Shown one piece after another: positions 8,886-19,419 of a DNA stretch of 64,000 bases. Under the pieces are notes generated by a model. The model made no database searches and had not been told where the DNA came from. It saw only the letters and a list, made by a program, of their open reading frames with translations. The stretch comes from Burkholderia stabilis (lineage in GTDB: Bacteria > Pseudomonadota > Gammaproteobacteria > Burkholderiales > Burkholderiaceae): assembly GCF_001742165.1 (NCBI RefSeq), contig NZ_CP016442.1, positions 3,038,001 through 3,102,000 of the forward strand, written 5' to 3'. A program made the position numbers and the translations under genes. Numbering within the stretch: position 1 is the first letter of the stretch; each line of letters opens with the position of its first letter.

Positions 8886-9902
8886 ATGTCCCGCTTCAGC
8901 TTCATCCGCCGCGCCGTCGTCGCGCTGACCGCCTTTGCCGCGCTCGGCGCGGCGCACGCCGAATCGCGCGAAGTCGTGATCGCGTACCAGGACATGGTCG
9001 TGCCGTGGCGCTACGCGCAGGCGAGCGGTGAAGTCGAAAAGGCGACCGGCTACAAGGTCACGTTCCGCAAGCTCGACAGCGGCGCGGACGTGATCCGCGC
9101 ACTCGCGTCGGGCTCCGTGCAGCTCGGCGAAGCCGGCTCGAGCCCGATCGCGGCGGGCCTGTCGCAAGGGCTCGACATCTCGCTGTTCTGGGTGCTCGAC
9201 AACATCAACGACGCCGAGGCGCTCGTCGCGCGCAACGGCTCGGGCGTGACCAGCGTCGCGGCACTCAAGGGCAAGAAGATCGGCGTGCCGTTCGTGTCGA
9301 CGTCGCATTTCCATACGCTCGTCGCGTTGCAGGCCGCGGGCGTGAACCCGAACGACGTGAAGATCGTCAACCTGCGTCCGCCCGAAGTCGCGGCCGCCTG
9401 GGCGCGCGGCGACATCGACGCGACCTACATCTGGGACCCGGTGCTCGCGAAGGTCAAGCAGTCGGGCACGGTGCTGACGACGTCGGGTCGGGTTGCGAAA
9501 GAAAGTGGCAAGGCGACCTTCGACGGCTTCGTCGTGAGCCGCAAGTTCGCGCGCGAGAACCCCGAGTTCGTCACGCGTTTCGTGAAGGTGCTCGCAGCCG
9601 CCGACGCCGACTATCGCGCGCATGCCGCCGCGTGGAAGAACGGCTCGCCGCAGGTCGCGGCGGTGGCGAAGGTGTCGGGCGCGAACGCGCAGGACGTGCC
9701 GGCCAGCCTCGCGCTTTATGCGTTCCCGACGCCGGCCGAGCAGGCGTCGCCGACGTGGCTCGGCGGCGGTGCGCAATCGGGCGCGGCGAAGTCGCTCGCG
9801 GCCACGGCCACCTTCCTCAAATCGCAAGGCACGATCCAGACGGTGCTGTCCGACTATTCGGTCGGCGTCGATCCGCAGTTCGTGCAGAAGGCCGCGCACT
9901 GA
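8886..9902 (+). CDS. tauA: Taurine ABC transporter substrate-binding protein
   Basis: A 338-residue periplasmic binding protein of the TauA/SsuA class. A signal peptide ends at about residue 25 (AAHAES). The mature start resembles TauA, with VIAYQDMVVPWRYAQ near the beginning and the LRPPEVAAAWARGDIDATYIW segment later. It would capture taurine or a related sulfonate for the TauBC importer. The gene begins a three-gene run with tauB and tauC. A TATAGT at 8838-8843 and TTGGCT at 8812-8817 lie upstream, but their 20-bp spacing is poor. No taurine dioxygenase gene follows. Confidence 0.9.
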   Translation: MSRFSFIRRAVVALTAFAALGAAHAESREVVIAYQDMVVPWRYAQASGEVEKATGYKVTFRKLDSGADVIRALASGSVQLGEAGSSPIAAGLSQGLDISLFWVLDNINDAEALVARNGSGVTSVAALKGKKIGVPFVSTSHFHTLVALQAAGVNPNDVKIVNLRPPEVAAAWARGDIDATYIWDPVLAKVKQSGTVLTTSGRVAKESGKATFDGFVVSRKFARENPEFVTRFVKVLAAADADYRAHAAAWKNGSPQVAAVAKVSGANAQDVPASLALYAFPTPAEQASPTWLGGGAQSGAAKSLAATATFLKSQGTIQTVLSDYSVGVDPQFVQKAAH

Positions 9903-10730
<828 letters not shown>

Positions 10731-10801
10731 TGCGCGAACTGGCGCGGCAGGGCGTGGCCGTCGGGCGCGGCCGTAACAGCACTTTGACCAGGCGGGACAG
10801 C

Positions 10802-11704
10802 ATGAGCACGCAGGATTCGTGGGCGGCCGATCGTACGGCCGCGGGTTTCGAGCAGGACGAACGCACGGCGCAGTCACGCGCAGCGGCGCGTCCCGCGCGG
10901 CAGCCGCGCGCGTCGCACCGTTACCGGTTGCCGGGGCAGGGGAAAACGGCCGGGCTGAGCGCGGCGACGATCGCCGTGCTGGCCGCGCTGTGGTGGGTCG
11001 CGACCTATCGTCAGTGGCTGCCGCCGCTGTTCCTGCCCGCGCCGGAAGCCGTGTGGGCGGCGTTCGTCGACGCATGGCACGGCCGCATCCAGGGCGGCCT
11101 GCCGCTGTCCGAGCATCTGCTGTGGAGCGCCGCGCGCGTGTTCGGCGCATTCCTGCTCGCGACCGCGATCGGCGTGCCGGCCGGCATCCTGATGGGCGTG
11201 AGCCGCATTGCGCGCGGCGTGCTCGATCCGCTGCTGGAGTTCTACCGGCCGCTGCCGCCGCTCGCGTACCTGCCGCTCGTCGTGATCTGGTTCGGCATCG
11301 ACGAAACCGCGAAGCTCGTCGTGATCTTCCTCGCATGCTTCGCGCCGATCGCGATGGCCGCGCGCGCCGGCGTGCGCGCGGCGACGGTCGAGCAGATCAA
11401 CGCCGCGTATTCGCTCGGCGGCAGCTTCGCGCAGATCGTGCGCCATGTCGTGCTGCCGGCCGCGCTGCCGGAAATTCTCACCGGGCTGCGGATCGCGATC
11501 GGCTTCGGCTGGACGACGCTGGTCGCGGCCGAGATGGTCGCCGCGACGGCCGGGCTCGGGCAGATGGTGCTCAACGCATCGAGCTTCCTGCGCACGGACA
11601 TCGTCGTGATGGGCATCCTGATCATCGGCGCGATCGCGTGGCTGTTCGATCTCGCGATGCGCTGGGTCGAGCGGCGGATCGTGCCGTGGAAGGGGCGCGG
11701 TTGA
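10802..11704 (+). CDS. tauC: Taurine ABC transporter permease
   Basis: A 300-residue inner-membrane permease of the TauC/SsuC type, with about six hydrophobic helices and the EAA loop region around AAYSLGGSFAQIVRHVVLPA that contacts the ATPase. The N-terminus has about 45 polar, Arg/Ala-rich residues before the first helix, longer than in E. coli. The ATG at 10802 follows a weak GGCGGGA ribosome-binding site; an in-frame ATG at 10730, overlapping the tauB stop, would add 24 residues and cannot be excluded. Confidence 0.88.
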   Translation: MSTQDSWAADRTAAGFEQDERTAQSRAAARPARQPRASHRYRLPGQGKTAGLSAATIAVLAALWWVATYRQWLPPLFLPAPEAVWAAFVDAWHGRIQGGLPLSEHLLWSAARVFGAFLLATAIGVPAGILMGVSRIARGVLDPLLEFYRPLPPLAYLPLVVIWFGIDETAKLVVIFLACFAPIAMAARAGVRAATVEQINAAYSLGGSFAQIVRHVVLPAALPEILTGLRIAIGFGWTTLVAAEMVAATAGLGQMVLNASSFLRTDIVVMGILIIGAIAWLFDLAMRWVERRIVPWKGRG

Positions 11705-11734
11705 GGCGGGGCGCGTGACGCGGGCGTGCCGCGC

Positions 11735-13609
11735 TCACTCGCCCATCACGATCCCTTCGCGCCGCGGGTCCGCGCCGCCGAGCCACACCGTCTGCCCCTG
11801 CACGTTCAGCCGCTGGATGCCCTGCAGCCCCGAGTTCATCTCGACCACCTGCACGTCGTGCCCGCGGCCCTTCAACCCGTCGGCGAGCGCCTCCGACACG
11901 CGGCCGCGCTCGAGCTGCGTCGGCCCGTTCATCGACCCGAAGTTCGGCAGCGCGATCGCCTGCTGCATCGTCATGCCCCAGTCGAGCACGCCGACCAGCG
12001 TCTTCGCGACGTGATTGATGATCGCGGGGCCGCCGGCCGAGCCGACGATCATCGTCACCTGCTTCGTCTTCTTGTCGAACACGAGCTCCGGCGACATCGC
12101 CGAGCGCGGCCGCTTGCCGGCCTGCACGCGGTTCGCGACCGGTTTGCCGTTGTCGTTCGACACGAACGAGAAATCGGTGAGCTGGTTGTTCAGCATGAAG
12201 CCGCGCACCATCAGCCGCGAGCCGAACGCATCCTCGATGCTGGTCGTCATCGACAGCGCCTGGCCGTAACGGTCGACGATCGCGATGTCGGACGTCGACG
12301 GCAATTCGGGGCTGCGGTCGTCGGCCATCGCGAGCGTCGCGCCCTGCGGCGTGCCGGCCTGCGCGACGCCCATGCTGCTGTCGCCGATCAGGCGTGCGCG
12401 CTGCGCGAGGTAAGTCTTGTCGGTGAGGCTCGCCCAGTTGCCGCCCGGCAGCGGCGCGAAATCGGGATCGGCGACATAGCGCGCGCGGTCCGCGTACGCG
12501 AGGCGCCCGGCTTCGCTGAACAGGTGCGCGGCGAACGGCGTTGGCTCATAGCCGACGTCGTTGCGCACCGGCTTCTGCGCGCCGATCTGCTGCCAGTCGG
12601 GCATCGCTTCGAGGATGCCCAACATCTGCGCGATCGCGAGGCCGCCCGACGACGGCGGCGGCATCCCGCAGACGACCGAGCGCCGGTAGTCGGCGCACAG
12701 CGGCGCGCGCACCTTCGCCTTGTAGCGTGCGAGATCCTGAAGCGACAGCAGGCCCGGGTTGGTCGGGTGCTTGCGCACCTTCGTGACGATGTCGCGTGCG
12801 ATCGCGCCGGTGTAGAACGCGTTCGCGCCGCGCTCGGCGACCTGGCGCAGCACGGTCGCGAGCGCAGGGTTCTTCAGCACCGTGCCGGCCGCCTTCGGCG
12901 TGCCGTCCGCGTTGTAGAAGTACGCGCGCGCGGCCGGGTCGTTCTTCAGGTATCGGTCGTTCGCGATCAGCGTCGCGAGCCGCGGGCTGATCGTGAAGCC
13001 GTGTTCGGCGAGCCGGATCGCGGGCTGGAACAGCCGTCGCCACGGCAGCTTGCCGTGCGCGCGGTGCGCGGCGTCGAGCATGCGCAGCACGCCCGGCGTG
13101 CCGACCGAGCGCCCGCCGACGACGCCTTCGTAGAAGTTCATCGGCTGGCCGGTCGGGCCGTAGAACAGGCGGTCGGTCGCGGCGGCCGGCGCGGTTTCGC
13201 GGCCGTCGTACGCCTGCGTCGCCTTGCCGTCGAAGTACAGCATGAACGCGCCGCCGCCGATCCCCGACGATTGCGGCTCGACGAGCGCGAGCACCATCTG
13301 CGTTGCGATCGCGGCGTCGATCGCGGTGCCGCCGGCCTTCAGCATCTCGTAGCCGGCTTGCGTCGCGAGCGGGTTCGCGGCCGCGATCATGAAGTGCTGC
13401 GAGGTCCAGCCCGGCTTGTCGGTCCAGCCGGACGACTGCTCGGGCGCGTGCATGCCGGGCAGCGGCGCGGCGGCGCCCGATGCGGCGGCGACCGGGACGA
13501 CGGCGCCCGACGGCGCGGACGGGGACGTGCAGCCGGCGTTGAACGCGACGAGCGCGACGGCGGCGAGCAGCGTCCAGGGACGCGAATGCGGACGAATCCG
13601 GTCGAACAT
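11735..13609 (-). CDS. ggt: Gamma-glutamyltransferase
   Basis: A 624-residue gamma-glutamyl transpeptidase/hydrolase precursor, which cleaves the gamma-glutamyl bond of glutathione and related peptides. The N-terminus looks like a lipoprotein signal with lipobox AFNAGC, suggesting membrane anchoring in the periplasm. Family motifs are SGIGGGAFMLYF, GMPPPSSGG, and RPRSAMSPELVFD; the self-cleavage and nucleophile threonine is T439 in STSDIAIVD. The ATG at 13609 is chosen because it opens the signal sequence; the frame extends upstream to 13702 into the neighbouring gene. The LysR gene lies 61 bases upstream on the same strand. Confidence 0.92.
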   Translation of the reverse strand: MFDRIRPHSRPWTLLAAVALVAFNAGCTSPSAPSGAVVPVAAASGAAAPLPGMHAPEQSSGWTDKPGWTSQHFMIAAANPLATQAGYEMLKAGGTAIDAAIATQMVLALVEPQSSGIGGGAFMLYFDGKATQAYDGRETAPAAATDRLFYGPTGQPMNFYEGVVGGRSVGTPGVLRMLDAAHRAHGKLPWRRLFQPAIRLAEHGFTISPRLATLIANDRYLKNDPAARAYFYNADGTPKAAGTVLKNPALATVLRQVAERGANAFYTGAIARDIVTKVRKHPTNPGLLSLQDLARYKAKVRAPLCADYRRSVVCGMPPPSSGGLAIAQMLGILEAMPDWQQIGAQKPVRNDVGYEPTPFAAHLFSEAGRLAYADRARYVADPDFAPLPGGNWASLTDKTYLAQRARLIGDSSMGVAQAGTPQGATLAMADDRSPELPSTSDIAIVDRYGQALSMTTSIEDAFGSRLMVRGFMLNNQLTDFSFVSNDNGKPVANRVQAGKRPRSAMSPELVFDKKTKQVTMIVGSAGGPAIINHVAKTLVGVLDWGMTMQQAIALPNFGSMNGPTQLERGRVSEALADGLKGRGHDVQVVEMNSGLQGIQRLNVQGQTVWLGGADPRREGIVMGE

Positions 13610-13670
13610 TGAACCCTCGGCAGCAGTGAATTCGAAGGCGGCGGCCGCGCTCCGTGCCGGCCCCGGCGCG

Positions 13671-14633
13671 CTATTGTCGCCGCGCGGCCGGCGGATTGTC
13701 ATCCGACAGGAAACCCTGACGCATCCCGCCGGGCCCGCCCCGGCCGGTCTTTCCGGCCTGTTCGAGGATGAACTCTATGAAGGTCGAGGTCGCGCGCGTG
13801 TGGTGCCGGTTCGGCATGTAGAGCATGTACATGTGCGTGCCGAAGATGCTGAGCCGGTACGCGTCGAGCGACGTGACGACGGTGCCGCGCCGGATGTCGT
13901 CCTGCATCACGTAGTCGGGCACGATGCCGACGCCGATCCCCGCGAGGATCGCTTGGCGCAGGAACAGGAAGTTCTCCGAAATCAGCGCCGGCTCGAGCAG
14001 CACTTCGTGCCGTTCGTCGCCGAGATACGCGGCGATCCTGAGCTGGCGGCCCATCACCGTCGCGGTGACGACCGGCGCGGCGGCCAGCGCGCCGAGGCTC
14101 GCGGGCATCCCGTGCGCGGATGCGAACGCGGCCGATGCGCAGGCGACGTAGCGCACCGCGCCCATGTCGCGCGCGACGAGGTTCTGCGGCGGTTCGGGCA
14201 TCACGCGCACCGCGATGTCGATCTCGTCGCGCATCAGGTCTTCCACGCGGTTCTCGAACACGACGTCGAGCACGATGCCCGGATGCAGCCGCTTGAACGC
14301 GAGCAGCCATTCGGACATCACCATCTGCCCGTAGCCGCTCGGCACCGACAGCCGCACGCGGCCCTGCAGGTCCTGGCCGAGCGTCGTCACCGATTCCTGC
14401 GCGGCGAGCAACTCGTTGCGGATGCGCCGGCCGTGCTCGTACAGCTTCAGCCCGATCTCGGTCGGCTCGATGCGTCGCGTCGTACGCCGCACGAGCTGCT
14501 GGCCGATCGAGCGCTCGAGCTGATTCAGCCGGTAGCTGACGTTCGCGCGGCTCATCTTGAGCCGCTGCGCGGCCTTGCTGAGATTGCCGGCGTCGAGGAT
14601 CTCGACGAGCAGCGTCAGCGCGTTCATGTCCAT
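13671..14633 (-). CDS. LysR-type regulator
   Basis: A 320-residue LysR-type regulator with the N-terminal winged HTH (LSKAAQRLKMSRANVSYRLN, residues about 19-38) and a C-terminal substrate-binding domain. Two starts are possible, at 14633 and two codons in. It is divergent from the beta-oxidation operon, and the region between them holds a perfect 19-bp palindrome, so it probably controls that operon and itself. It may also read through into ggt, which follows on the same strand. The last 20 residues are Gly/Arg-rich and poorly conserved in appearance. Confidence 0.88.
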   Translation of the reverse strand: MDMNALTLLVEILDAGNLSKAAQRLKMSRANVSYRLNQLERSIGQQLVRRTTRRIEPTEIGLKLYEHGRRIRNELLAAQESVTTLGQDLQGRVRLSVPSGYGQMVMSEWLLAFKRLHPGIVLDVVFENRVEDLMRDEIDIAVRVMPEPPQNLVARDMGAVRYVACASAAFASAHGMPASLGALAAAPVVTATVMGRQLRIAAYLGDERHEVLLEPALISENFLFLRQAILAGIGVGIVPDYVMQDDIRRGTVVTSLDAYRLSIFGTHMYMLYMPNRHHTRATSTFIEFILEQAGKTGRGGPGGMRQGFLSDDNPPAARRQ

Positions 14634-14679
14634 CCCGTGTCTCCTGATCCGTCCCGTTTAACGGTCGGAAAGCATCCAG

Positions 14680-14698
14680 TGTCAAGTCAGACTTGACA
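14680..14698. promoter_or_regulatory. 19-bp palindromic operator with divergent -35 boxes
   Basis: TGTCAAGTCAGACTTGACA is a perfect palindrome around one central base. Its two ends read TTGACA on both strands (14693-14698 forward, 14685-14680 reverse), so the site overlaps candidate -35 boxes of both the LysR gene and the beta-oxidation operon. The -10 regions at the right distance match poorly. It is the most likely LysR binding site. Confidence 0.65.
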
Positions 14699-14864
14699 GC
14701 TTGTAAAAGCGTGCGGGAATTGTCAATGAATCTGGATCAATCGAGAATCGGGTCATGCCCGGCGAATGCGCCGGATCGTTTCCCGCGTCGCGCGGGACCG
14801 GATCGGGAGCCCGCCGCCGGCCGGTTCCGCGGCTCCCGCCCGGCGTACAGCATCTGGAGACACG

Positions 14865-17000
14865 ATGAATTCGACTGCTTCCCCCGACACCCCCGGATTC
14901 GGCACCGTCACACGCGAGCGCCGCGACAAGGTGCTCGTCGTCACGATCGACCACCCGCCCGTCAACGCGCTGTCCGCCGACGTGCGGCGCGGCCTCGCCG
15001 ACGCGCTCGATGCCGCACAGGCCGACGACGCGATCCGCGCGGTGTTGATCGTCGGCGCCGGCCGCAATTTCATCGCGGGCGCCGATATCCGCGAATTCGG
15101 CAAGCCGCCGGTGCCGCCGTCGCTGCCCGACGTGTGCGAGCGGATCGAGTCGAGCGCGAAGCCGGTCGTGGTCGCGCTGCACGGCGCGACGCTCGGCGGC
15201 GGCCTCGAAGTCGCGCTCGCCGCGCATTACCGGCTCGCGGTGCCCGGCACGAAGCTCGGGCTGCCCGAAGTCACGCTCGGCCTGTTGCCCGGTGCGGGCG
15301 GCACGCAGCGCGCGCCGCGCCTGATCGGCGCGAAGGCCGCGCTCGACCTGATGCTGACGGGCCGTCACGCGAGCGCCGACGAAGCGCTCGCGCTCGGCCT
15401 CGTCGACCGCGTCGCGCACAGCGACGACACGCTCGCCGAAGGGCTCGCCTATGCGCAGGAACTCGTGTCGCTCGGCGCGCCGGCGCGCCGCACGCGCGAT
15501 GCGCAGGGGCTTGCCGATCGCGCAGCCGCGCAGGCCGCGATCGATGCGGCGCGCGCGGAACTGCCGAAGAAGTCGCGCGGGCTGTTCTCGCCGGCGAAGA
15601 TCGTCGACGCGGTCGAAGCCACGCTCGCGCTGTCGTTCGACGCGGGGATGAAGCTCGAACGCAGCCTGTTCCTGCAGTGCATCGACAGCCCGCAGCGCGC
15701 GGGCCTCGTGCATGCGTTCTTCGCGGAACGTGAAGCGGCGAAGGCGCCCGAGGCGCGGCGCGCGAGCGCGCGCCCGGTCGAGCGGATCGGCGTGGTCGGC
15801 GGCGGCACGATGGGGGCGGGCATCGCGGTTGCGGCGCTCGATGCCGGGCTGCCGGTGACGATGATCGAACGCGACGAAGCGTCGCTCGCGCGCGGCCGCG
15901 CGCACGTCGAGAAGGTGTACGACGGCCTCGTCGCGAAAGGGCGGATGACGCCGGCCGCGCACGCGGCGCGGCTCGCGCGCTTCAAGGGCAGCACGTCGTA
16001 CGACGCGCTTGCGCAGGCCGACGTCGTGATCGAGGCCGTGTTCGAGGACATGGCCGTGAAGCAGGCCGTATTCGCCGAACTCGCACGCGTGTGCAAGCCG
16101 GGCGCGGTGCTCGCGACCAACACGTCGTATCTCGACATCGACGAGATCGCCGCGAGCATCGACCGGCCGGCCGACGTGATCGGCCTGCATTTCTTCTCGC
16201 CGGCCAACGTGATGAAGCTGCTCGAGATCGTCGTGCCGGCGCATGTCACAGCCGACGTCGTCGCGACCGCGTTCGCGCTCGCGAAGCAACTGAAGAAGAC
16301 GCCGGTGCGCGCGGGCGTGTGCGATGGCTTCATCGGTAACCGGATTCTCGCCGTCTATCGCACGGCGGCCGACACCCTGATGGAAGACGGCGCGTCGCCG
16401 TACCAGATCGATCGCGCGGTGCGCGAATTCGGCTTCCCGATGGGGCCGTTCCAGGTGGTCGATCTCGCCGGCGGCGACATCGGCTGGGCGACCCGCAAGC
16501 GCCGTGCGGCGACGCGCGACCCGCGCGCGCGTTACGTCGAAATTTCGGACCGGCTGTGCGAGCGCGGCTGGTTCGGGCAGAAGACCGCGCGCGGCTACTA
16601 CCTGTATCCGGACGGCGCGCGCATCGGCACGCCGGACCCGGAAGTCGACGCGATCGTCGCCGCGGAGCGCGCGAAGAAGGGCATCACGCCGCGCACGTTC
16701 ACCGACGACGAGATCATGCGCCGCTACCTCGCCGCGATGATCAACGAAGGCGCGAACGTCGTGCACGAGAAGATCGCGCTGCGCCCGCTCGACGTCGACG
16801 CGGTGTTCCTGTACGGCTACGGCTTTCCGCGCTATCGCGGCGGCCCGATGCACTACGCGGACACGCTCGGCCTCGCCAATGTGCTCGCCGATATCCGCGC
16901 GTTCGCGAAGGAAGACCCGCTGTTCTGGAAGCCTTCGCCGCTGCTCGTCGATCTCGTCGCGCGCGGCGCCGATTTCGCGAGCCTGAACCGCATCGACTGA
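14865..17000 (+). CDS. Bifunctional enoyl-CoA hydratase / 3-hydroxyacyl-CoA dehydrogenase
   Basis: A 711-residue fused beta-oxidation enzyme. Residues about 1-270 form the crotonase domain ([16 protein letters not shown], then [17 protein letters not shown] with the catalytic glutamate). Residues about 300-590 form the NAD-dependent dehydrogenase, with the Rossmann motif [20 protein letters not shown] and the [16 protein letters not shown] segment; a C-terminal dehydrogenase repeat follows. It would hydrate and oxidise enoyl-CoA in the cytosol. The order hydratase/dehydrogenase, large and small acyl-CoA dehydrogenases resembles the pimF-pimC-pimD set for pimeloyl-CoA. The ATG at 14865 follows a CTGGAGA ribosome-binding site. 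Confidence 0.9.
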   Translation: MNSTASPDTPGFGTVTRERRDKVLVVTIDHPPVNALSADVRRGLADALDAAQADDAIRAVLIVGAGRNFIAGADIREFGKPPVPPSLPDVCERIESSAKPVVVALHGATLGGGLEVALAAHYRLAVPGTKLGLPEVTLGLLPGAGGTQRAPRLIGAKAALDLMLTGRHASADEALALGLVDRVAHSDDTLAEGLAYAQELVSLGAPARRTRDAQGLADRAAAQAAIDAARAELPKKSRGLFSPAKIVDAVEATLALSFDAGMKLERSLFLQCIDSPQRAGLVHAFFAEREAAKAPEARRASARPVERIGVVGGGTMGAGIAVAALDAGLPVTMIERDEASLARGRAHVEKVYDGLVAKGRMTPAAHAARLARFKGSTSYDALAQADVVIEAVFEDMAVKQAVFAELARVCKPGAVLATNTSYLDIDEIAASIDRPADVIGLHFFSPANVMKLLEIVVPAHVTADVVATAFALAKQLKKTPVRAGVCDGFIGNRILAVYRTAADTLMEDGASPYQIDRAVREFGFPMGPFQVVDLAGGDIGWATRKRRAATRDPRARYVEISDRLCERGWFGQKTARGYYLYPDGARIGTPDPEVDAIVAAERAKKGITPRTFTDDEIMRRYLAAMINEGANVVHEKIALRPLDVDAVFLYGYGFPRYRGGPMHYADTLGLANVLADIRAFAKEDPLFWKPSPLLVDLVARGADFASLNRID

Positions 17001-17029
17001 ACGCCAACCGCCTACGCAACGGACCGAAG

Positions 17030-18238
17030 ATGGACCTCAATTTCACTCCCGAAGAGGAAGCGTTTCGCGCCGACGTGCAGCGCTTCCTGCAAGCCGAACT
17101 TCCCGAGCGCATCGCGCGCAAGGTGAAGGGCGGCCTGCATCTCACGCGCGACGACATGCGCGAATGGCACGCAATCCTCAACGCGCGCGGCTGGCTCGCG
17201 AGCCACTGGCCGCGCGAGTACGGCGGCCCCGGCTGGAGCGTCGCGCAGAAGTTCCTGTTCGACAACGAATGCGCGCTCGCGGGCGCGCCGCGCATCGTGC
17301 CGTTCGGCGTGAACATGCTCGGCCCCGTACTGATCAAGTACGGCAACGAAGCGCAGAAACGCCACTGGTTGCCGCGCATTCTCGACGGCACCGACTGGTG
17401 GTGCCAGGGTTACTCGGAGCCGGGCGCCGGTTCCGATCTCGCGTCGGTGAAGACGAGCGCGGTGCGCGGCCTCGACGCGCAGGGCGAGCACTACATCGTG
17501 AACGGCCAGAAGACGTGGACCACGCTCGGCCACTACGCGAACATGATCTTCTGCCTCGTGCGCACCGCGACCGACGTGCGCAAGCAGGAAGGCATCAGCT
17601 TCCTGCTGATCGACATGAACACGCCGGGCGTCGACGTGCGCCCGATCATCACGCTCGACGGCGAACACGAGGTGAACGAGGTGTTCTTCACCGACGTGCG
17701 CGTGCCGGCGGAAAACCTCGTCGGCGAAGAGAACCGCGGCTGGACCTACGCGAAATTCCTGCTCACGTACGAGCGCACCAACATCGCCGGGATCGGCTTC
17801 TCGACGGCCGCGCTCGACCGGCTGCGCGCGGTCGCCGCGAAGGTGACCAAGAACGGCAAGCCGCTCGCGGACGATCCGTTCTTCGCGGCGCGCATCGCGC
17901 GCGTCGAGATCGAGCTCGAGAACATGCGCACGACCAACCTGCGCGTGCTGGCCGCAGTCGCGGGCGGCGGCGCGCCGGGCGCGGAAAGCTCGATGCTGAA
18001 GATTCGCGGCACGCAGATCCGTCAGGAGATCACGTCGCTGATGCGGCGCGCGATGGGGCCGTACGCGCAGCCGTTCGTCGACGAAGCGCTCGACGCGGAT
18101 CACGACGTCGAGCCGGTTGGCCCGGACGACGCCGCGAGCGCCGCGCAGCAGTACTTCAACAACCGCAAGCTGTCGATCTTCGGCGGCTCGAACGAGATCC
18201 AGAAGAACATCATCGCGAAGATGATGCTCGGGCTGTAA
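17030..18238 (+). CDS. pimC: Acyl-CoA dehydrogenase (pimeloyl-CoA dehydrogenase large-subunit-like)
   Basis: A 402-residue FAD-dependent acyl-CoA dehydrogenase. The N-terminal segment MDLNFTPEEEAFRADVQRFL, the FAD/substrate motif WCQGYSEPGAGSDLASVKTS, the glutamate in LTYERTNIAG expected to be catalytic, and the end segment FGGSNEIQKNIIAKMMLGL are all clear. It forms a pair with the next, divergent paralogue, as in the two-subunit pimeloyl-CoA dehydrogenases. The symbol follows that resemblance; actual chain-length preference is not shown by the sequence. Confidence 0.85.
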   Translation: MDLNFTPEEEAFRADVQRFLQAELPERIARKVKGGLHLTRDDMREWHAILNARGWLASHWPREYGGPGWSVAQKFLFDNECALAGAPRIVPFGVNMLGPVLIKYGNEAQKRHWLPRILDGTDWWCQGYSEPGAGSDLASVKTSAVRGLDAQGEHYIVNGQKTWTTLGHYANMIFCLVRTATDVRKQEGISFLLIDMNTPGVDVRPIITLDGEHEVNEVFFTDVRVPAENLVGEENRGWTYAKFLLTYERTNIAGIGFSTAALDRLRAVAAKVTKNGKPLADDPFFAARIARVEIELENMRTTNLRVLAAVAGGGAPGAESSMLKIRGTQIRQEITSLMRRAMGPYAQPFVDEALDADHDVEPVGPDDAASAAQQYFNNRKLSIFGGSNEIQKNIIAKMMLGL

Positions 18239-18252
18239 CGAGGAACGCGACG

Positions 18253-19389
18253 ATGGATTTCCAGCACACAGAAGACCGCCGGATGCTGGCGGACACCTTG
18301 AACCGCTTCATCGCCGAACAGTACCCGTTCCCGGTGCGCGATCGCATCGCGCAGTCGGCCGAAGGCTTCGATCGCGCGATGTGGCAGCGCTTTGCCGAAC
18401 TCGGCACGGTCGGCGCGCTGTTCGCGGAGGCCGACGGCGGCTTCGGCGGCGCGGGCTTCGACATCGCCGTGGTGTTCGAATGCCTCGGGCGCGGGCTCGT
18501 CGTCGAGCCGTTCCTCGGCGCGCTGCTGGCCGGCCGCGCGCTGTCGCTCGCGGGCGGCGACGCGCATCGCGAGAAGCTCGCGGCGCTGATCGACGGCAGC
18601 GCGAGCGCCGCGTTCGCGCACGACGAGCCGGGCTCGCATTACGAACTGACGACCGTGCGCACGCGCGCCGAACGCGCGGGCGACGGCTGGGTGCTGACGG
18701 GCGCGAAGGGCGTCGTCGACCAGGCCGCGCAGGCGGCGTTCTTCGTCGTCAGCGCGCGCGTGTCGGGCCATGACGACGATGCGGCCGGCATCGGCCTGTT
18801 CGTCGTGCCGGCCGATGCGCCGGGCGTGTCGCTGCGCGACTACCGGAAGATCGACGGCGGCCGTGCGGCCGAGGTGCGTTTCGACGGCGTCGCGCTGCCG
18901 GCCGACGCGGCGCTCGGCGCGCCTGACGGCGAAGCGGGCGCGGCGCTGCTCGAACGCGTGCTCGGTTACGGGCTGCTCGCGCTGTCGGCGGAAGCGCTCG
19001 GCGCGATGGACGTCGCGAAGGAACACACGCTCGAATACCTGCGCACGCGCAAGCAGTTCGGCTTGCCGATCGGCAGCTTCCAGGCGCTGCAGCACCGGAT
19101 GGCCGACCTGCTGCTCGAAGTCGAGCAGGCGCGCTCGGCCGTGATCAACGCGGCCGCGCAGCTCGATGCGCCGCACGCGGTGCGCGAACGCGCGCTCGCC
19201 GCGGCCAAGTACAGCATCGGCCGCATCGGCACGCTCGTCGCCGAGGAGAGCATCCAGCTGCACGGCGGGATCGGGATGACGTGGGAGCTGCCGCTGTCGC
19301 ATTACGCGAAGCGCCTCGTGATGATCGATCACCAGCTCGGCGACGAGGATCACCATCTCGCGCGCTACATCGCGTTGTCGAAACAGTAA
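18253..19389 (+). CDS. pimD: Acyl-CoA dehydrogenase (pimeloyl-CoA dehydrogenase small-subunit-like)
   Basis: A 378-residue acyl-CoA dehydrogenase paralogue. It starts MDFQHTEDRRMLADTLNRF and ends with the conserved IQLHGGIGMTWELPLSHYAKR. The segment that usually carries the catalytic glutamate reads differently from the preceding paralogue, consistent with it being the companion subunit of a heteromer. It lies 14 bases after the large-subunit gene with a GAGGAACGCGACG ribosome-binding region. Confidence 0.85.
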   Translation: MDFQHTEDRRMLADTLNRFIAEQYPFPVRDRIAQSAEGFDRAMWQRFAELGTVGALFAEADGGFGGAGFDIAVVFECLGRGLVVEPFLGALLAGRALSLAGGDAHREKLAALIDGSASAAFAHDEPGSHYELTTVRTRAERAGDGWVLTGAKGVVDQAAQAAFFVVSARVSGHDDDAAGIGLFVVPADAPGVSLRDYRKIDGGRAAEVRFDGVALPADAALGAPDGEAGAALLERVLGYGLLALSAEALGAMDVAKEHTLEYLRTRKQFGLPIGSFQALQHRMADLLLEVEQARSAVINAAAQLDAPHAVRERALAAAKYSIGRIGTLVAEESIQLHGGIGMTWELPLSHYAKRLVMIDHQLGDEDHHLARYIALSKQ

Positions 19390-19419
19390 AAGCGCAAAGC
19401 GCGAATGGAGGAGACAAGG

